A DNA stretch of 24,855 nucleotides from CAUVKI01 sp963552605 (GTDB lineage Bacteria; Bacillota; Clostridia; Tissierellales; Peptoniphilaceae), in the NCBI GenBank assembly GCA_963552605.1, contig CAUVKI010000027.1:1-24855 (forward strand), written 5' to 3'. The notes under the pieces are model-generated. The model had not been told where the DNA came from, did not search any database, and was given only the letters and a program-made list of their open reading frames with translations. A program made the position numbers and the translations under genes. Below are positions 23,753 to 24,855 of the stretch, piece after piece (within the stretch, counting starts at the first letter, position 1; every line of letters begins with the position of its first letter).

Positions 23753-24621
23753 GTCACATAAATCTTAATCTCCGATTCCTTAATTCCGTCTTTACGGGGA
23801 ACTTCACACTCATAGGGGATTTTAAGCCCCTTATCCAGATAGTAATTATATTCTCCATCGGGGAAGAACATATAATCTGAAGTTTTTTGAACATCAAAAC
23901 TCACTGAAAAAAGTTCTTCGGAATTATCAAGAAAAATCAAATTCACCGAGCAAAGCTCGTCCCTACTCGCCGAGGAAATCTTTTCACGATATGCAATCAA
24001 TTTTTTGTATCTCTCAAAATCACACGGCTTATCATAGACCGCGTTAAATTCGGATACAAGCACTTCATTACCGTCAAGTCTGTATTCCATCTTTATATAA
24101 TCAATAAGAACCGTTTTGGGATCTCCCTCGATTGTGCAGACGGTTTTAGGAACATTGTTTTCATCATATTCAACTCCGACAGCATCAAGAAATTCCCTGT
24201 CAACTTTTTCGGAGTTGGTAGACACCAATATAAACCTTCCGTCTTCCTCTCTATATTCAATGGACGACTCATCGCCGTAGCTTTTGAGTATCGCTCTTTC
24301 TCCCACTTCATCCATATCCCCGAGCATGACATAGGGATAGACCTCTCCCTCACATGTATAATATCCCAAGCGACTGTTTGTAAAAGTCAATTTTGCACAT
24401 CCTCCGTAATCTACAAACTGCTGGGAGCGATTGTAGTATTGATTGATCTGCAAGCCTGATAACACCACATGATCACTTAGCTGAACGCTTGAGTGTTTAC
24501 TGAGTATCGTCTTTATTTTGCTTTCTTCCACAATCTCCGGATACATCTCCAAAGGATCTTTTTCCGAACCGCAGCCGAAGAGAAAAATAATTGCAATCAA
24601 AAAAAATTTCTTAAAATTCAT
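23743..24621 (-). CDS. Unrecognised lipoprotein
   Basis: A 292-residue exported protein with a short signal peptide and a good lipobox (LFGC, lipid-bearing C17), followed by GSEKDP. The mature part is mixed charged/polar with no family I recognise. It contains six further cysteines (in YGGC, YYTC, TVC, KPC, ELC, YEC), an even number that could allow disulfides at the cell surface. The C-terminal half looks beta-rich (VSFDVQKTSDYMFFPDGEYNYY). The ATG at 24621 has a GGAGGAGA ribosome binding site and a near-consensus promoter. It is monocistronic, upstream of and unrelated to the tRNA. Confidence 0.85.
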   Translation of the reverse strand: MNFKKFFLIAIIFLFGCGSEKDPLEMYPEIVEESKIKTILSKHSSVQLSDHVVLSGLQINQYYNRSQQFVDYGGCAKLTFTNSRLGYYTCEGEVYPYVMLGDMDEVGERAILKSYGDESSIEYREEDGRFILVSTNSEKVDREFLDAVGVEYDENNVPKTVCTIEGDPKTVLIDYIKMEYRLDGNEVLVSEFNAVYDKPCDFERYKKLIAYREKISSASRDELCSVNLIFLDNSEELFSVSFDVQKTSDYMFFPDGEYNYYLDKGLKIPYECEVPRKDGIKESEIKIYVTKK

Positions 24622-24646
24622 ATCAAATCTCCTCCATCAGCTTTCA

Positions 24647-24674
24647 ATTATATCTCTATTTCAAAATATTTCAA
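24647..24674 (-). promoter_or_regulatory. Promoter of the lipoprotein gene
   Basis: On the minus strand TTGAAA (24674-24669), a 16-bp spacer and a perfect TATAAT (24652-24647), giving a leader of about 20 bases that holds the GGAGGAG ribosome binding site. Confidence 0.78.
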
Positions 24675-24855
24675 CAAAAAAAACTACGGCAAATCACGAT
24701 GAACGCACGAAAAATACCGCCAACCGAATCCCTATATCAAATCAAAAAACTATTATTATAGTTGATTAACTTAGAATGCAGTACTTACATATCGAGAAAT
24801 ATTTAATACTATTCTTCTTTTAAATCATTGATTTTAACCAATCTCTATTTGTAAT
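24675..24855. other. AT-rich end of window with no supported gene
   Basis: No convincing start with a ribosome binding site is seen. A small hairpin AACTAT-TATT-ATAGTT (around 24749-24764) followed by Ts on the minus strand could be a weak terminator. The minus frame entering from 24855 reads eleven codons (ending WLKSMI) before TAA at 24822-24820. It could be the tail of a gene to the right, but this is too short to judge. Confidence 0.4.

Noticed and set aside
24518..24769. Plus-strand open frames over the lipoprotein start and promoter
   Set aside because: No ribosome binding site, low-complexity translation, and antisense to a well-supported gene start.
24820..24855. 3' end of a minus-strand gene entering from the right
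   Set aside because: Eleven open codons before a stop are too few to separate from chance.

Overview
The window looks like chromosome from a low-to-moderate GC member of the Bacillota. An anaerobic Clostridia or Tissierellia-type rod fits best. The reasons are the clostridial gene order (NusG-II, Gx, maf, radC, mreBCD, PBP2, minCDE, then the TIGR03960 and DUF2344 pair), a MinCDE system together with MreBCD, strong GGAGG ribosome binding sites, and a group II ECF module next to truA. I cannot name the genus from sequence alone.

Layout. Bases 1-3465 are an accessory patch: the first codons of a leftward gene, a PhzF-family isomerase, a leftward PLP aminotransferase and a leftward Rpn/PD-(D/E)XK nuclease-like protein, each with its own promoter or terminator. 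Bases 3466-16675 are one long rightward, densely packed cluster with many 4-8 base overlaps. It holds a NusG domain II protein, a Gx-type membrane protein, Maf, RadC, MreB, MreC, MreD, a very large PBP2, MinC, MinD, MinE, an ApbE lipoprotein flavin transferase, a B12-binding-type radical SAM protein and its DUF2344 partner. The core of this cluster shapes the cell: MreBCD with PBP2 builds the side wall and MinCDE places the division site.

Bases 16676-20258 are the most unusual part. A 223-base gap carries a candidate leftward small RNA of about 121 nt, with an extended -10 promoter, two hairpins and a U8 terminator. A 10-bp inverted repeat follows. Next is a gene for an acidic protein of about 1119 residues with nine near-identical 38-residue repeats, a Lys/Asn-rich linker and five C-terminal membrane segments. 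I do not recognise this protein. It lies between two clusters that usually carry ribosomal protein genes (rng-rplU-rpmA on one side, rplM-rpsI on the other), and these are absent here.

Bases 20310-23489 are the leftward ecfA1-ecfA2-ecfT-truA operon (vitamin uptake energising module plus tRNA pseudouridine synthase). It is preceded by a tRNA-Leu(CAA) gene with a clear promoter and a terminator lying just upstream of the ecfA1 ribosome binding site. Bases 23743-24621 encode an unrecognised lipoprotein on the minus strand. The last 180 bases are AT-rich with no gene I can support.
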